Positions 42,678 to 52,276 of a stretch of 64,000 nucleotides of DNA are shown here, one piece after another. A model generated the notes under the pieces. That model worked only from the letters and a program-made list of their open reading frames with translations. It did not search any database and was not told where the DNA came from. The number at the start of each line of letters is the position of its first letter. The stretch's first letter is position 1. Position numbers and translations under genes: made by a program. Origin of the DNA: Methanolobus zinderi. Its GTDB lineage: Archaea > Halobacteriota > Methanosarcinia > Methanosarcinales > Methanosarcinaceae. The stretch is taken from NCBI RefSeq assembly GCF_013388255.1, contig NZ_CP058215.1:310001-374000 (forward strand). Direction: 5' to 3'.

Positions 42678-43247
42678 ATGAGAGAATTAAAGATTCTTGT
42701 TATCAATAACTATGGGCAGTTCTGCCACCTTATCCACCGTTCAGTAAGGGATCTGGACATGGATACTAAGATTGTTCCAAACACGACACCCATTGAGGAA
42801 ATCCTTGACGAGGAACCCGACGGGCTGATACTCAGCGGGGGTCCTACAATGGAAAGGTCCGGAATGTGTTCCGAATATCTTGAGAGCATTGACAAGCCTG
42901 TACTCGGTATCTGCCTAGGTCACCAGCTAATAGCAAAGACCTTTGGTGGAGAGGTTGGTCCGGGTGCTTCCGGCGGATATGCGGCAATCAAGATTGAAAT
43001 CGTGGATGAAGATGAGCTTCTGAAAGGACTTGGTCCCACAATGTCTGTCTGGGCATCACATGCGGATGAGGTAGCGAGTCTGCCCGAAGATTTCATACAG
43101 CTTGCAAGGTCGGATATCTGTGAGTATGAGGCAATGAGGCATGTGGAAAGGCCGATCTTTGGTGTGCAGTGGCATCCAGAAGTCGCACATACGGAAAAAG
43201 GAGAAAAATTACTGGAAAATTTCCTTGAGATATGTGAGACTTATTAA
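42678..43247 (+). CDS. guaAA: GMP synthetase glutamine amidotransferase subunit
   Basis: 189-residue class I glutamine amidotransferase; makes ammonia from glutamine for GMP synthesis. Nucleophile Cys in [11 protein letters not shown] and the His-Glu pair in [12 protein letters not shown] are intact, as is the oxyanion region [12 protein letters not shown]. Start ATG 42678 with AAGGAT before it removes 25 residues of the longer frame. In archaea GMP synthetase is split; the ATP-pyrophosphatase partner is guaAB at 62110-63024, about 19 kb away. Confidence 0.93.
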   Translation: MRELKILVINNYGQFCHLIHRSVRDLDMDTKIVPNTTPIEEILDEEPDGLILSGGPTMERSGMCSEYLESIDKPVLGICLGHQLIAKTFGGEVGPGASGGYAAIKIEIVDEDELLKGLGPTMSVWASHADEVASLPEDFIQLARSDICEYEAMRHVERPIFGVQWHPEVAHTEKGEKLLENFLEICETY

Positions 43248-43251
43248 GTCT
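43235..43251 (+). terminator. Hairpin at the end of guaAA
   Basis: A near-perfect palindrome GAGACTTATTAAGTCTC covers the guaAA stop codon and may stop or stabilise its transcript. Confidence 0.45.
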
Positions 43252-43261
43252 CGCATTCTGT

Positions 43262-43287
43262 TATGTGAGAACTACTGATCTCACATA
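43262..43287. terminator. Bidirectional hairpin between guaAA and srp54
   Basis: A 9-bp stem TATGTGAGA (43262-43270) with TCTCACATA (43279-43287) overlaps the srp54 stop codon. Two convergent genes meet here, so it can serve both strands. Confidence 0.5.
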
Positions 43288-44600
43288 CCCATTTTCTTCA
43301 TCATTTTTTGCATATTGAACTTACCACCACGGAATCCTTTCATAGCGGTCTGCATCATCTTGTGATACTTGAGAAGCTCTCTTACATCATCACCGGTACA
43401 TCCGGAGCCCATTGCAATCCTCTTGATGCGTGAGCTACCGATAAGTCTCGGATTTAGCATCTCTTCCTCTGTCATTGAATCCATGAGAACCCTGTAGCGC
43501 TGGAGCTTGTCCCCGGTAACCTGATAAGCGTCCTCGGGTATTTTCGCACCCATTCCACCCAGGGGCAGCATCTGCATTATCTGCTTCATGGGTCCCATCT
43601 TATTGAGGCTTTCAAGCTGCTTGTACATATCCTTGAGGGTGAAGCGTCCGGTCATCATGGACTGGACATCGAGTTCCTCATCTCCGAGGGCTTCTTCTGC
43701 CTTTTCTATCAGGCTTTTGATATCACCCATTCCCAGAAGCCTGGAAATGAACCTGTCCGGCTCGAAGCGTTCAAGATCGTTTGGTGTCTCTCCGACACCG
43801 ATGAAAGCTATGGATGAGTTTGTCTCGGATACTGCGGAAAGCGCACCACCACCCTTTGCCGTACCGTCCAGTTTGGTGATGACCACGCCTGATATGCCCA
43901 CTGACTCATTGAAGGCGCGGGCCTGTTCGCTTGCCTGCTGTCCGATAGCACCATCAAGTACCAGCAATTTGTAGTCAGGCTTTGCAACGGCATGTATGTT
44001 CTCCATCTCGACGATCAGATCGCTTTCAAGGGAGTGACGTCCGGCTGTATCCACCACGATAACATCGTATTTCTGGACCTCTTTGAGACCCCTCTCAACG
44101 ATTCCTACTGCGTCGGGGTTACCTTCTTCTCCATAGAACGCAACGTTGAGTTTGTCACAGAGTGTCTTTAGCTGCTGATAGGCACCGGGACGGAATGTGT
44201 CGGCACAGATCACCGCAGGTTTGAGACCTTTTCTCTGGAAATAGCGGGCAAGCTTGGCAGAGGTTGTTGTCTTACCACTACCCTGCAAACCTATCATCAT
44301 TATTGTCTGGGGCTTTAGGGGAACATCGGTACTTTCGCCGATGATGTTAATAAGTTCCTGATAGACTATCCTGATCACATGTTCCCTGGGACTCATCCCG
44401 GAGGGAACCTCTTCCTTAAGGGCACGCTCTTTGATGTGCTTTGACATCTCCATGACCAGTTTTACATTAACATCGGACTGGAGCAAAGCTCTCTGGATAT
44501 CCTTGACTACCTCGTTCACAGTGCGTTCATCGATACGTCCGGATTTTACCAGTTTCTTAAGGGCATCCTGCAAGGAATTTCCTAATTTATCCATTACCAT
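43281..44600 (-). CDS. srp54: Signal recognition particle GTPase SRP54
   Basis: 439 residues. N domain (helical), G domain with [18 protein letters not shown] (P-loop), DTAGRHSLE and [10 protein letters not shown], then a Met-rich M domain (about 300-439: [37 protein letters not shown]) that binds SRP RNA and signal peptides. It targets membrane and secreted proteins co-translationally. Two starts are possible, ATG 44600 or ATG 44594. SRP RNA is not in the window. Confidence 0.96.
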   Translation of the reverse strand: MVMDKLGNSLQDALKKLVKSGRIDERTVNEVVKDIQRALLQSDVNVKLVMEMSKHIKERALKEEVPSGMSPREHVIRIVYQELINIIGESTDVPLKPQTIMMIGLQGSGKTTTSAKLARYFQRKGLKPAVICADTFRPGAYQQLKTLCDKLNVAFYGEEGNPDAVGIVERGLKEVQKYDVIVVDTAGRHSLESDLIVEMENIHAVAKPDYKLLVLDGAIGQQASEQARAFNESVGISGVVITKLDGTAKGGGALSAVSETNSSIAFIGVGETPNDLERFEPDRFISRLLGMGDIKSLIEKAEEALGDEELDVQSMMTGRFTLKDMYKQLESLNKMGPMKQIMQMLPLGGMGAKIPEDAYQVTGDKLQRYRVLMDSMTEEEMLNPRLIGSSRIKRIAMGSGCTGDDVRELLKYHKMMQTAMKGFRGGKFNMQKMMKKMGM

Positions 44601-44692
44601 TTAAGGATCGTCCTGTTATCTTTCTATTTTAATAAATGGGGAGTTCGTATTTAATATTGTTGTAAAACTCTTACGCATGCCTGTAACAGTTA

Positions 44693-45526
44693 TCAGGCTA
44701 TAAGCAAGACGGCGATCATCACGGAAAATACGCCAAACCACTGTCTTCCGGTCAGGTGCTCTTTCAGGAGTATCCACGCAAGAAGCACCGTTACAGCGGG
44801 ATATAGTGACGTAAGAACAGCTGCTACATCAAGCCTTCCTGCCTGAGCTGCAAGGGCATAGAACAGATTTCCTCCCGTATCTAATATGCCTGCAAGTATC
44901 ATTAGCGGAAGATGTGTGATGGTAGGCAGTTCTGTCTTTCTCAGGTATAAGGCTGCGAGGAAGTACATTGCAAGGGATGCAACCCTTGCTCCCACAAGGG
45001 GCCAGAGGATGGCATCTCCCTGTATCCTGTCAATGAAGATCATAAAAAAGCCAAAACCCAGGCCTGCAAGCAAAGGAAGCTTCAGCCCATCCATCTTTAT
45101 TCTTGATGTATCTCCTTCCCTTGAAATGAACCAGACACCAATGAACGCGAAGATAAAACCCAGCATCTGGGTACCTGCAGGCAGTCCTTCTATTGTTATA
45201 CCAAAAGCAACGGGGACCAGAGCACTGGATACTGCTGTTACGGGTGCGACAACTCCCATTTTTGAGACCGACAGGGCATGATACAGTGCAAGCAGCCCGA
45301 TGCCTCCGGAAATACCTCCCAGAGCTCCCCACAGCATGTCCTGTGTGGATGGTATGTTCTCTCCGATGAGCAACGCAGAAAATGCTAGCAATATAGCTCC
45401 TACGATCTGGGATACGATCACAACCGCAAGTACGCCTGTGCGCTTTGTAGCAACTCCTCCGCTGAAATCGCCTGCACCCCATGATACTGCAGCTCCGAGT
45501 CCGAATACAACGGTAGAAAGTTCCAT
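44693..45526 (-). CDS. EamA/DMT-family transporter
   Basis: 277 residues, about ten predicted membrane helices in two EamA repeats, with the repeated pattern seen in the drug/metabolite transporter superfamily (helix 1 FGLGAAVSWGAGDFSGGVA; second repeat from LLAGLGFGFFMIF). The substrate is unknown; relatives export amino acids, nucleobases or sugars. N-terminal GDFSGGVATK is a glycine-rich loop. No operon partner except tRNA-iMet upstream on the same strand. Confidence 0.8.
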   Translation of the reverse strand: MELSTVVFGLGAAVSWGAGDFSGGVATKRTGVLAVVIVSQIVGAILLAFSALLIGENIPSTQDMLWGALGGISGGIGLLALYHALSVSKMGVVAPVTAVSSALVPVAFGITIEGLPAGTQMLGFIFAFIGVWFISREGDTSRIKMDGLKLPLLAGLGFGFFMIFIDRIQGDAILWPLVGARVASLAMYFLAALYLRKTELPTITHLPLMILAGILDTGGNLFYALAAQAGRLDVAAVLTSLYPAVTVLLAWILLKEHLTGRQWFGVFSVMIAVLLIA

Positions 45527-45589
45527 CTGTTACGTTATCCTGTTTTATTTAGATGAAGAAAAAGTCTTTCTGTAAAAAAAGTATCCCAG

Positions 45590-45664
45590 TAGCGGGGGAT
45601 GGATTCGAACCATCGGTCTACGGGTTATGAGCCCGTCGGGATCTCCTGGCTACCCCACCCCGCT
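45590..45664 (-). tRNA. Initiator tRNA-Met (anticodon CAT)
   Basis: Acceptor AGCGGGG with CCCCGCT, D arm GGGTAGCCAGG, anticodon stem ACGGG with CCCGT and three G-C pairs, loop CTCATAA, T arm GGTTCGAATCC. The A1-U72 pair and the run of three G-C pairs in the anticodon stem are the archaeal initiator marks. CCA is not encoded. Confidence 0.93.
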
Positions 45665-45806
45665 TCTTTTTGTCTGGGAGGGTACTTCCCTACAACAATA
45701 TCATTGCAGATAAAGTTTGCGTATGAAGACATCCAAAACCAAAAGATATATGCTTTGTCTGTGTAAATTATGTCCGTATTTTACTGTTCATATCAGAGGG
45801 ACAAAA

Positions 45807-46505
45807 ATGGCATTACCTGATAAATTCAAATGTGTTGTTACAAACTGGGACTACATCTATGATCTCTGCAGAGAGGTCTCAGATCAGATAAAACGCTCCG
45901 GTTACGAACCGGATATGATAATCGCCCTTGCAAGGGGTGGATGGTTTGCAGGTCGTGTGATGTGTGACTTCTTGGGACTTGATGACCTTACCAGCCTGAA
46001 GATCGAGCACTATGTAGGCACGGCACTTGCAGGCGATGAACCAAAGATCAAGTATCCGCTGGCTGACAATGCAGTTGAGGGAAAGAACATACTCATCGTT
46101 GACGATATCACAGATACCGGTAAGAGCCTGACGCATTCGATCGAGTATGTGAAGGAGCAGGGACCAAAGGAAATAAGAACCGCTACCCTGCAGTATCTTG
46201 ACTCTTCAGAACATGATCCAGATTATTGTGGTGAGCGTCTTGAAGAATGGGCATGGGTAGTTTTCCCGTGGAACTTTATCGAAGACATGACCGACCTGAT
46301 CTCAACTCTGATGACAAAAGAGGACAGGGAGATGTGGGATATTCCTTCTATCAGGCACGGGCTTTACATGTATCACTCACTTGATTCCTTCGCGTTCGAG
46401 ATCGCCCAGCCCGGCAGGCTTCCCGAGATCATGGCTGAGATGAACCGCAGGGGAATTGTTAAATCAGTGTCTGAAGATGGAAATCAGTACTGGAAACTTG
46501 ACTGA
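45807..46505 (+). CDS. Purine phosphoribosyltransferase-like protein
   Basis: 232 residues. The type I PRPP-binding motif is NILIVDDITDTGKS (about residue 95) and a basic/aromatic hood region WDYIYDLCREVSDQI precedes it; the C-terminus adds a helical winged-helix-like domain (RLPEIMAEMNRRGIVKSV) that may bind nucleic acid or a partner. Family COG2236, with hypoxanthine/xanthine salvage as the usual suggestion. GAGGG before ATG 45807 sets the start; the frame upstream (from 45717) is rich in Cys/Lys and not family-like. Next to a nucleoside phosphorylase, consistent with salvage. Confidence 0.85.
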   Translation: MALPDKFKCVVTNWDYIYDLCREVSDQIKRSGYEPDMIIALARGGWFAGRVMCDFLGLDDLTSLKIEHYVGTALAGDEPKIKYPLADNAVEGKNILIVDDITDTGKSLTHSIEYVKEQGPKEIRTATLQYLDSSEHDPDYCGERLEEWAWVVFPWNFIEDMTDLISTLMTKEDREMWDIPSIRHGLYMYHSLDSFAFEIAQPGRLPEIMAEMNRRGIVKSVSEDGNQYWKLD

Positions 46506-46548
46506 TCCAACTTCATGATATAAATCTACCAATTTTAAGAGGAATCAG

Positions 46549-47412
46549 ATGAATAACGAAAAAGCTGATATTGCAATTATTGGCGGAAGCGGCATATATG
46601 ACGGAAATATGCTGGACAGGGTACGAGAAATAGATATCGATACACCATTTGGGAAACCCTCGGATTCCATTACAATAGGTGAGCACGGGGAAAGGACCAT
46701 ATGCTTTTTGCCAAGGCATGGCAAAGGTCACAGGATATCTCCATCGGAGCTGAATTCCAGGGCAAATATCTTCGCTCTGAAAAAACTCGGTGTCAAACGC
46801 ATCATTGCGGTATCTGCTGTGGGAAGTCTTAAGGAAGAGCTTGCGCCTCTGGATATTGTCATTCCTGACCAGATATATGACCGTACAAGATCAAGACCGA
46901 GTACTTTCTTTGAGGATGGCATTGTCACACATATCGGGTTTGCGGATCCTTTCTGTCCCGAAATGTCGGATGCTATTACAGAGATTGCAGATTCCAAAGG
47001 TTACAGTGTCAATAAGGGCGGGACGTATGTATGCATGGAGGGTCCCCAGTTCTCAACACGTGCGGAATCCCGGGTTTACAAAGCTCTTGGTTTTGATATC
47101 ATAGGTATGACCGCGATCCCCGAAGCAAAACTTGCCAGAGAGGCCGAGATATGCTATTCCATGATCGCCACGGTAACTGACTATGATGTATGGCATGAGG
47201 AAGATGTCAGCATCGAGACCGTTATTGCGAATGCGATGAAGAATGAGGAAGCTGTGAAAGCTATTCTCATGGACGCACTTGACAGGATAAGCCTTGAGCA
47301 GAATTGTATATGTAAGAACGCTCTGGCAGGTGCCATAACCACAGCTCCTGAGATGATATCCCATGAAACAAGGAGAAGGCTTGAACCTCTGATAGGTAAA
47401 TACCTTGAATGA
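46549..47412 (+). CDS. MTA/6-oxopurine nucleoside phosphorylase
   Basis: 287-residue PNP-family enzyme that splits purine nucleosides with phosphate. GGSGIYDG (N-terminal strand), PRHGKGH, SAVGSLKEELAPLDIVIPDQ, and EGPQFSTRAESR are family blocks; MTAIPEAKLAREAEICYSM sits at the ribose/phosphate site. Methanogen homologues act on methylthioinosine or methylthioadenosine, releasing purine for salvage. Follows the phosphoribosyltransferase with 43 bases between; a likely operon. Confidence 0.87.
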   Translation: MNNEKADIAIIGGSGIYDGNMLDRVREIDIDTPFGKPSDSITIGEHGERTICFLPRHGKGHRISPSELNSRANIFALKKLGVKRIIAVSAVGSLKEELAPLDIVIPDQIYDRTRSRPSTFFEDGIVTHIGFADPFCPEMSDAITEIADSKGYSVNKGGTYVCMEGPQFSTRAESRVYKALGFDIIGMTAIPEAKLAREAEICYSMIATVTDYDVWHEEDVSIETVIANAMKNEEAVKAILMDALDRISLEQNCICKNALAGAITTAPEMISHETRRRLEPLIGKYLE

Positions 47413-47464
47413 AATTAATCAATTCCAGGGGTCATCGAACCACACTCGATTGAAACAAGCCTTT

Positions 47465-47491
47465 CAGGACGTTCCAACCGTCCTGATTTTA
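47465..47491 (+). terminator. Terminator of the nucleoside phosphorylase gene
   Basis: CAGGACG (47465-47471) pairs with CGTCCTG (47479-47485), followed by ATTTTA. Confidence 0.55.
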
Positions 47492-47571
47492 TAGCCTGCG
47501 TCCATATATTGAAATGTGGTTTTATCGCAAGAATTTTAATATATCATTATACTTATATAAATCGGTGAATC

Positions 47572-48030
47572 ATGCCTCACAAATGTACAAGATGTGAATC
47601 TGTTTTCGAAGACGGCGCTTCGGTCATACTTAGCGGTTGCCCTAATTGTGGCTGGAACAAATTCCTCTACGTCAAGGATGAAGAACCTGAAAGTGAAGAG
47701 AAGGATATCAGTGAGGATGAGAAAAAGGAAGAACATCATATAATTGATGAAAGTCATGAACACGAGTCCGGGGAGAAGATCATCCGTGAGATCGATGATA
47801 TAATCGGGCATGAGGATAAAAAGCAAAGTGTTACCACCGAGGATGGAGAGCGGGTTGAGTCCGTGCGTATTCTTGGCCCCGGATCATACGAGCTAAATCT
47901 TGATTCTCTTCTTGACCGCAAGGAAATTGTCATGGCAATAAAAGAAGACGGTGCCTATGCACTTCATCTGCCATCGGTTTTCAAAAAGGATAAGGATAAA
48001 GATAAGGAAAAGAGTAAGGACAGGAAATAA
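47572..48030 (+). CDS. OapC/ArvC-type zinc-ribbon protein
   Basis: 152 residues. A zinc ribbon at the N-terminus has HKCTRCESVF (CxxC) and GCPNCGWNKFLY (CxxC), then an acidic, low-complexity linker (about 40-95) and a small beta domain (RILGPGSYELNLDSLLDRKEIVMAI). This is the archaeal family COG3364/DUF2072; relatives in Thermococcales are called OapC. The C-terminus is Lys/Asp-rich. The function is unproven. Confidence 0.78.
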   Translation: MPHKCTRCESVFEDGASVILSGCPNCGWNKFLYVKDEEPESEEKDISEDEKKEEHHIIDESHEHESGEKIIREIDDIIGHEDKKQSVTTEDGERVESVRILGPGSYELNLDSLLDRKEIVMAIKEDGAYALHLPSVFKKDKDKDKEKSKDRK

Positions 48031-48055
48031 TAATTCCTGATAGGGGGATCAGTTG

Positions 48056-48823
48056 ATGGGTGGGGATTATGAAAAGCGTTTCTGGGAGGTAGACGTATTC
48101 CGCGGTCTTGCGATCATCTTCATGGTGATCTATCACGTTTTCTTTGATCTGGAATATATGGGCATATACGAGTCAGGTGTACGCTCCGGATTAATGCTGT
48201 TCATAGGAAGAAGTTCAGCCATAACCTTCATTTTCCTTGTAGGTCTTTCCCTGACCCTCAGTTATTCACGGGCAAGACATGTCTATGGAAATGAAAAGAA
48301 CCTCTTTCCCAAATACCTGAAAAGGGGTATTGTCATATTTTCCTGGGGACTTGTCATAACACTTGTCACGGGCTTGTTTCTGGAAAGGGGTATGATAGTT
48401 TTCGGAATACTGCATTTCATCGGGGTTTCAATAATTATTGCCTATCCGTTCCTGAAATATCGTTTTGCACCTGTTTTTGCTGCGTTTGTCATACTGATGA
48501 TGGGCTTTCTCACCCATGCCGCATATGTTGATTTTCCATGGCTGCTCTGGATCGGCATCAAACCCGTCGGCTTCTATACATTTGATTACTTCCCCCTGAT
48601 TCCCTGGTTCGGCTTTGTCCTGCTGGGTGTTTTCACAGGTAACAACCTGTATCTGGGATATCGCCGGCAATTCAAGATACGCAACATCGAGAACGATCCT
48701 CTGATCCGTGTGCTTGATTATCTCGGAAGGAAATCGCTTTTTATCTACATAATCCACCAACCCATAATCATAGGATTGCTGGTGGCTTTTGGATATGCTG
48801 ATCTGAATTACGTGGGATTCTGA
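48056..48823 (+). CDS. DUF1624/heparan-alpha-glucosaminide acetyltransferase-like membrane protein
   Basis: About 256 residues with seven to eight membrane helices of the YeiB/DUF1624 acyltransferase-like family. The first helix is preceded by FWEVDVFRGLAIIFMVIYHVFFD (conserved Asp, Arg and His), and the last by IHQPIIIGLL. Related human HGSNAT transfers acetyl groups across a membrane; methanogen function is unknown. TTG 48053 and ATG 48056 are adjacent starts; ATG is preferred with GGGGGAT before it. It follows the zinc-ribbon gene by 25 bases. Confidence 0.78.
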   Translation: MGGDYEKRFWEVDVFRGLAIIFMVIYHVFFDLEYMGIYESGVRSGLMLFIGRSSAITFIFLVGLSLTLSYSRARHVYGNEKNLFPKYLKRGIVIFSWGLVITLVTGLFLERGMIVFGILHFIGVSIIIAYPFLKYRFAPVFAAFVILMMGFLTHAAYVDFPWLLWIGIKPVGFYTFDYFPLIPWFGFVLLGVFTGNNLYLGYRRQFKIRNIENDPLIRVLDYLGRKSLFIYIIHQPIIIGLLVAFGYADLNYVGF

Positions 48824-48838
48824 AGTATTTCTCTGAAC

Positions 48839-49690
48839 TTACTTTGTGAATGTGCCTTCACTGTATTCCTCAAATGCCCGTCTGGCTTCCTCTTCGGTAT
48901 TCATGACAACCGAACCCATCCATGCTATCGGTTCGCTCAGTGGCTTGCCCACCATAAGCAGGACCCTTGCATTTTCCTCTTCAGCCTTTATCTCCACCCA
49001 GTAATCATGTTCGAATATGGCCAGACTTCCGCTGTCTGCAACAGGTCCGAGTTCCGGGTGCATTCTGGCTTTTCCCTCGAGGACATATGCCAGTACTGTA
49101 TATTCCTTCTCTGTATAATGCCTGAAAGAGCCGTTGGCAGGAATTCGCAAATCCATATATTCGATTTCTGTGGTAATGTTCTCCACGGGACCGTGCATGC
49201 CCTCCGCATCCCCGCATATCACTTTTATGAATGTTCCGTTTGCGGTGTGAGCTCCGGGTATCTGCTCACTTTTTATTCCTCTGTATCTTGGCTCTGTCAT
49301 CTTATGGGATGCAGGCAGGTTAACCCATAGCTGCAATCCCCAGAGCTCTCCGTTCTCATCCCCCTCCGGCATCTCCTGGTGTACTATTCCGCTGCCTGCA
49401 GTCATCCACTGCACATCGCCGGGACCGATCACTCCTTCATTTCCCTGATTGTCACTGTGTGTGACCTTTCCGGCCAGCATATAGGTGATTGTATCGATAC
49501 CTCTGTGCGGGTGGTACGGGAAGCCTGCTTTATATTCCTCCGGGTTGTCCGAATGGAATTCATCAAGCATCAGAAAAGGATCTGTCTCACTTGCCTGATG
49601 ATGGCTGAAAGCTCTTCTCAGATGTACGCCTGCACCTTCGGTTACAGCTACGCTTTTAATTATTCTGCTGACTGTTCTGGTATTTTCCAT
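48839..49690 (-). CDS. Pirin family protein
   Basis: 283-residue bicupin. N-terminal cupin has the metal site GFPYHPHRGIDTITYMLAG and GIVHQEMP (three His, one Glu); the C-terminal cupin is shorter and lacks a full site (residues about 150-260). Pirins bind Fe(II) and some have quercetinase activity; roles in prokaryotes are diverse. Full length; the site is intact. Transcribed alone. Confidence 0.88.
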   Translation of the reverse strand: MENTRTVSRIIKSVAVTEGAGVHLRRAFSHHQASETDPFLMLDEFHSDNPEEYKAGFPYHPHRGIDTITYMLAGKVTHSDNQGNEGVIGPGDVQWMTAGSGIVHQEMPEGDENGELWGLQLWVNLPASHKMTEPRYRGIKSEQIPGAHTANGTFIKVICGDAEGMHGPVENITTEIEYMDLRIPANGSFRHYTEKEYTVLAYVLEGKARMHPELGPVADSGSLAIFEHDYWVEIKAEEENARVLLMVGKPLSEPIAWMGSVVMNTEEEARRAFEEYSEGTFTK

Positions 49691-49730
49691 TAATCCCCAC
49701 TCCCTTAATTGACCTTTATCTAATCTATGT

Positions 49731-50927
49731 TCACTTATCCGTTAAAACATCCTGCTGTAAACTTTCAAAAATAATAGCATTCTCACGGATCTTTGCTTCA
49801 GCTTCCGAGAAATCCATTTCCTTGCATTCATTGTAGAATGTCACGAACCTTGCAAGCCACATAACTCTCAATGCATCGATAAGGGAAATATCATATGTTT
49901 TTGAGTATTCCTCATAGATATACCAGACAATACGTGACCACTGTTCTGCATCCAGTTGTTCCTTTCCTTCAAGGAAACCATGAAGATGGTGCATCACATC
50001 TGCTGGCAGGAGGGTGGTGTAAATGTCCGAGTATTCTTCATAACGCTTGGAGACTGTCTCGAGCATCTTGTCCTTGTTCACATTTACCGGAAGGGGTATC
50101 GGACCATAGTATTCCGACACTTCAACACCATCGGTTATGATAGGCTTGCTGTTCTTATCCTCATAATATACAGCAAGGTCAAACATGGTTTTTACCACCT
50201 GCCTGAACATGGGTATCAGGGATGATTCAGGGTCTGCGTACTTTGTAGTTGATTCATGCAGTTTCAGACCAAGCATTGCCTCTCTTATCCTCAGCCTTTC
50301 GGCGGAAGCCACTGTGGTGATGAATATGTCTATTCCGAAATCCGATGGGAAAAGCGGATGATCTCTTAATATCTCCATGAGTTTTTTGGATATACAGAAC
50401 TCTCCGCCTATTGGCTGCCTGATATCACTGCCGTAGTAGGCTCTTGTGAAAGGATAGGCAAGGTTATTGGTGATCACGCCGTCGAACTTGTCCCTCACGT
50501 AAAAAGGTACTACCAGATCCGTTCTTCCGTACAGTACCGGCCTGACCATTTCCTGTATCCATTCTGCTTTGATTGAGAGCAGATCTCCATCTACAAAAGC
50601 TACTGCCTTTGAGTTCAGCTTATGCGCGATCTCCATCACGGTCCGTATGCCGTCACCTTTTCCGGGGACTCCCATCTGCTCTACAACTATCTTCTTTACC
50701 GGGGATATGTCGAACATATCCGCGATCTCTGCAGTCCTGTCTGTTGAAAAACCGTCCGATACGACTATCAGTGTATTATAGGGGGAAAGGTATTGCAGTA
50801 CTCCCTCACGTACCACATTCATCACGTGCAGGATGGTGGGTTCTACATTCTTGGTGAGTATTCCCACGACAACATCTACTTCCTCGATATCTTCAAGTCT
50901 GTCTCCGATACTTTTTTTGAGTTCCAT
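49731..50927 (-). CDS. Retaining glycosyltransferase of the mannosylglycerate/glucosyl-phosphoglycerate synthase type
   Basis: 398 residues, cytoplasmic, GT-A fold. Motifs: NTLIVVSDGFSTDRTAEIADM, VPGKGDGIRTVMEI, AFVDGDLLSIKAEW (D-x-D nucleotide-sugar site), QPIGGEFCIS, SDFGIDIFITTV. This arrangement matches mannosylglycerate synthase (GT78) and related glucosyl-3-phosphoglycerate synthases (GT81), which make compatible solutes in salt- or heat-stressed archaea. The sugar and acceptor cannot be decided by eye. No phosphatase partner gene is next to it. Confidence 0.7.
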   Translation of the reverse strand: MELKKSIGDRLEDIEEVDVVVGILTKNVEPTILHVMNVVREGVLQYLSPYNTLIVVSDGFSTDRTAEIADMFDISPVKKIVVEQMGVPGKGDGIRTVMEIAHKLNSKAVAFVDGDLLSIKAEWIQEMVRPVLYGRTDLVVPFYVRDKFDGVITNNLAYPFTRAYYGSDIRQPIGGEFCISKKLMEILRDHPLFPSDFGIDIFITTVASAERLRIREAMLGLKLHESTTKYADPESSLIPMFRQVVKTMFDLAVYYEDKNSKPIITDGVEVSEYYGPIPLPVNVNKDKMLETVSKRYEEYSDIYTTLLPADVMHHLHGFLEGKEQLDAEQWSRIVWYIYEEYSKTYDISLIDALRVMWLARFVTFYNECKEMDFSEAEAKIRENAIIFESLQQDVLTDK

Positions 50928-51059
50928 TCGATTACCACTTTATCTCGGTTATGCAATAGTTGGCAGTATATTTGGATGATATTTAAAAGAAACCTTTAAA
51001 AACATCTATATAAATTAGATCAGTGGCATCGGAACGCTGCAGGATGAAAAATCACTTTC

Positions 51060-52148
51060 TCAGAAAAAGTCATTGAGCAAAGTCTGCCTTTCATCTATCT
51101 TCTCAAGTTTGGTGACGCCCACTCCGAGTAACCTGAACCTGCCCTTCCCGATAAACTCATCCATCAGTCCCAGTGCAGTTCTGATAATGGCCTGCTTGTC
51201 AGTGCTCGCTGCCTGCAGTGTCTTTGCCCTGGTGTATGTCCTGAAATCCTCGAAGCGAACTTTTATTGTCACTGTCCTGAAACGGAATCTCTTCCTGGAA
51301 AGCGATTCATGTACTTTGTCCGTAAGCTCGAAAAAAACATTGCGTATTGCAGCCGGGTCGAAGATGTCCTCCTCAAATGTATCTTCAGTACTTATGGATT
51401 TGACCTCTTCTCTTTCCCTGACCTCGCGCAGGTCTATGCCGTTTGCAAGCTGGTGCATCACAACCCCTGATTTTCCAAAACGTGCAACAAGCAGCTGCAC
51501 ATCCATGCTGGCAAGATCACCCACTGTCTCTGTATCCATATCTTCAAGAATCAGGCGTGTCTTTTTACCGATTCCGGGGATCTTTGAGACCGGAAGCGGG
51601 AAGAGAAAACTTTCAACATCCTCCGGTCTTATGACCGTGAGTCCGTCGGGTTTGTCAAAGTCCGAGGCTATCTTGGCCAGGATCTTGTTGGGTGCCACGC
51701 CTATGGAGCAGGTCAGTCCCTGTTTGCGTAAGACCTCATCTTTGATCTTGCGTGCAAGCAGGGTTGCGGACTCGTAATCGTCTATGCCATTACCCACGTC
51801 AAGGTAGGCTTCGTCAACACTCACCTGCTGGAACCTGTCTGCAAAGATACGGATCAGATCCATTATGTTCTCTGAAACTTCCTTGTAGAGTTTCATATTC
51901 ACAGGAAGGTAGACTGCATCCGGGCATAGTTTGTATGCTCTGGATATGGGCATTGCCGAATGTATCCCGAATTCCCTTGCCTCGTAGGAACATGTACTGA
52001 CAACGCCTCTCCCCTTACCTTCCTTGGGATCCGAGCCAACGACCACGGGAAGACCCTTGAGCTCGGGTCTCTCCCTGACCTCTACAGATGAATAGAAGCT
52101 GTCCATATCCACGTGCAGTGTGATTCTGTTCCTGGCTGGATTACTCAT
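51060..52148 (-). CDS. dinB: Y-family DNA polymerase IV
   Basis: 362 residues; translesion polymerase. Catalytic acids in HVDMDSFYSSVE and VSVDEAYLD, helix-hairpin-helix in ISKIPGIGKKTRLILEDM, little-finger domain (about 240-345). The last eight residues QTLLNDFF form a PIP box (Q-x-x-L-x-x-F-F) for binding the PCNA clamp, so the polymerase is joined to the sliding clamp. All key residues are present. Confidence 0.95.
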   Translation of the reverse strand: MSNPARNRITLHVDMDSFYSSVEVRERPELKGLPVVVGSDPKEGKGRGVVSTCSYEAREFGIHSAMPISRAYKLCPDAVYLPVNMKLYKEVSENIMDLIRIFADRFQQVSVDEAYLDVGNGIDDYESATLLARKIKDEVLRKQGLTCSIGVAPNKILAKIASDFDKPDGLTVIRPEDVESFLFPLPVSKIPGIGKKTRLILEDMDTETVGDLASMDVQLLVARFGKSGVVMHQLANGIDLREVREREEVKSISTEDTFEEDIFDPAAIRNVFFELTDKVHESLSRKRFRFRTVTIKVRFEDFRTYTRAKTLQAASTDKQAIIRTALGLMDEFIGKGRFRLLGVGVTKLEKIDERQTLLNDFF

Positions 52149-52276
52149 TCCAGTTGTTTTATATAATAAGTTCTTTATCTAAATTATGGACTACTGTCTC
52201 AAATGTATCATATTCTCTGATCTAAGGGAATACTGAAATAATATGGTGTCCTAGAATCTAAGGTTCAGGTGTAGAA

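Noticed and set aside
43235-43287. Two hairpins between guaAA and srp54 as a riboswitch
   Set aside because: They sit downstream of both convergent genes, so they act at 3' ends and are best read as terminators.
45717-45806. 30 extra N-terminal residues before the phosphoribosyltransferase
   Set aside because: Cys/Lys-rich, no family match, and a good ribosome site stands right before ATG 45807.
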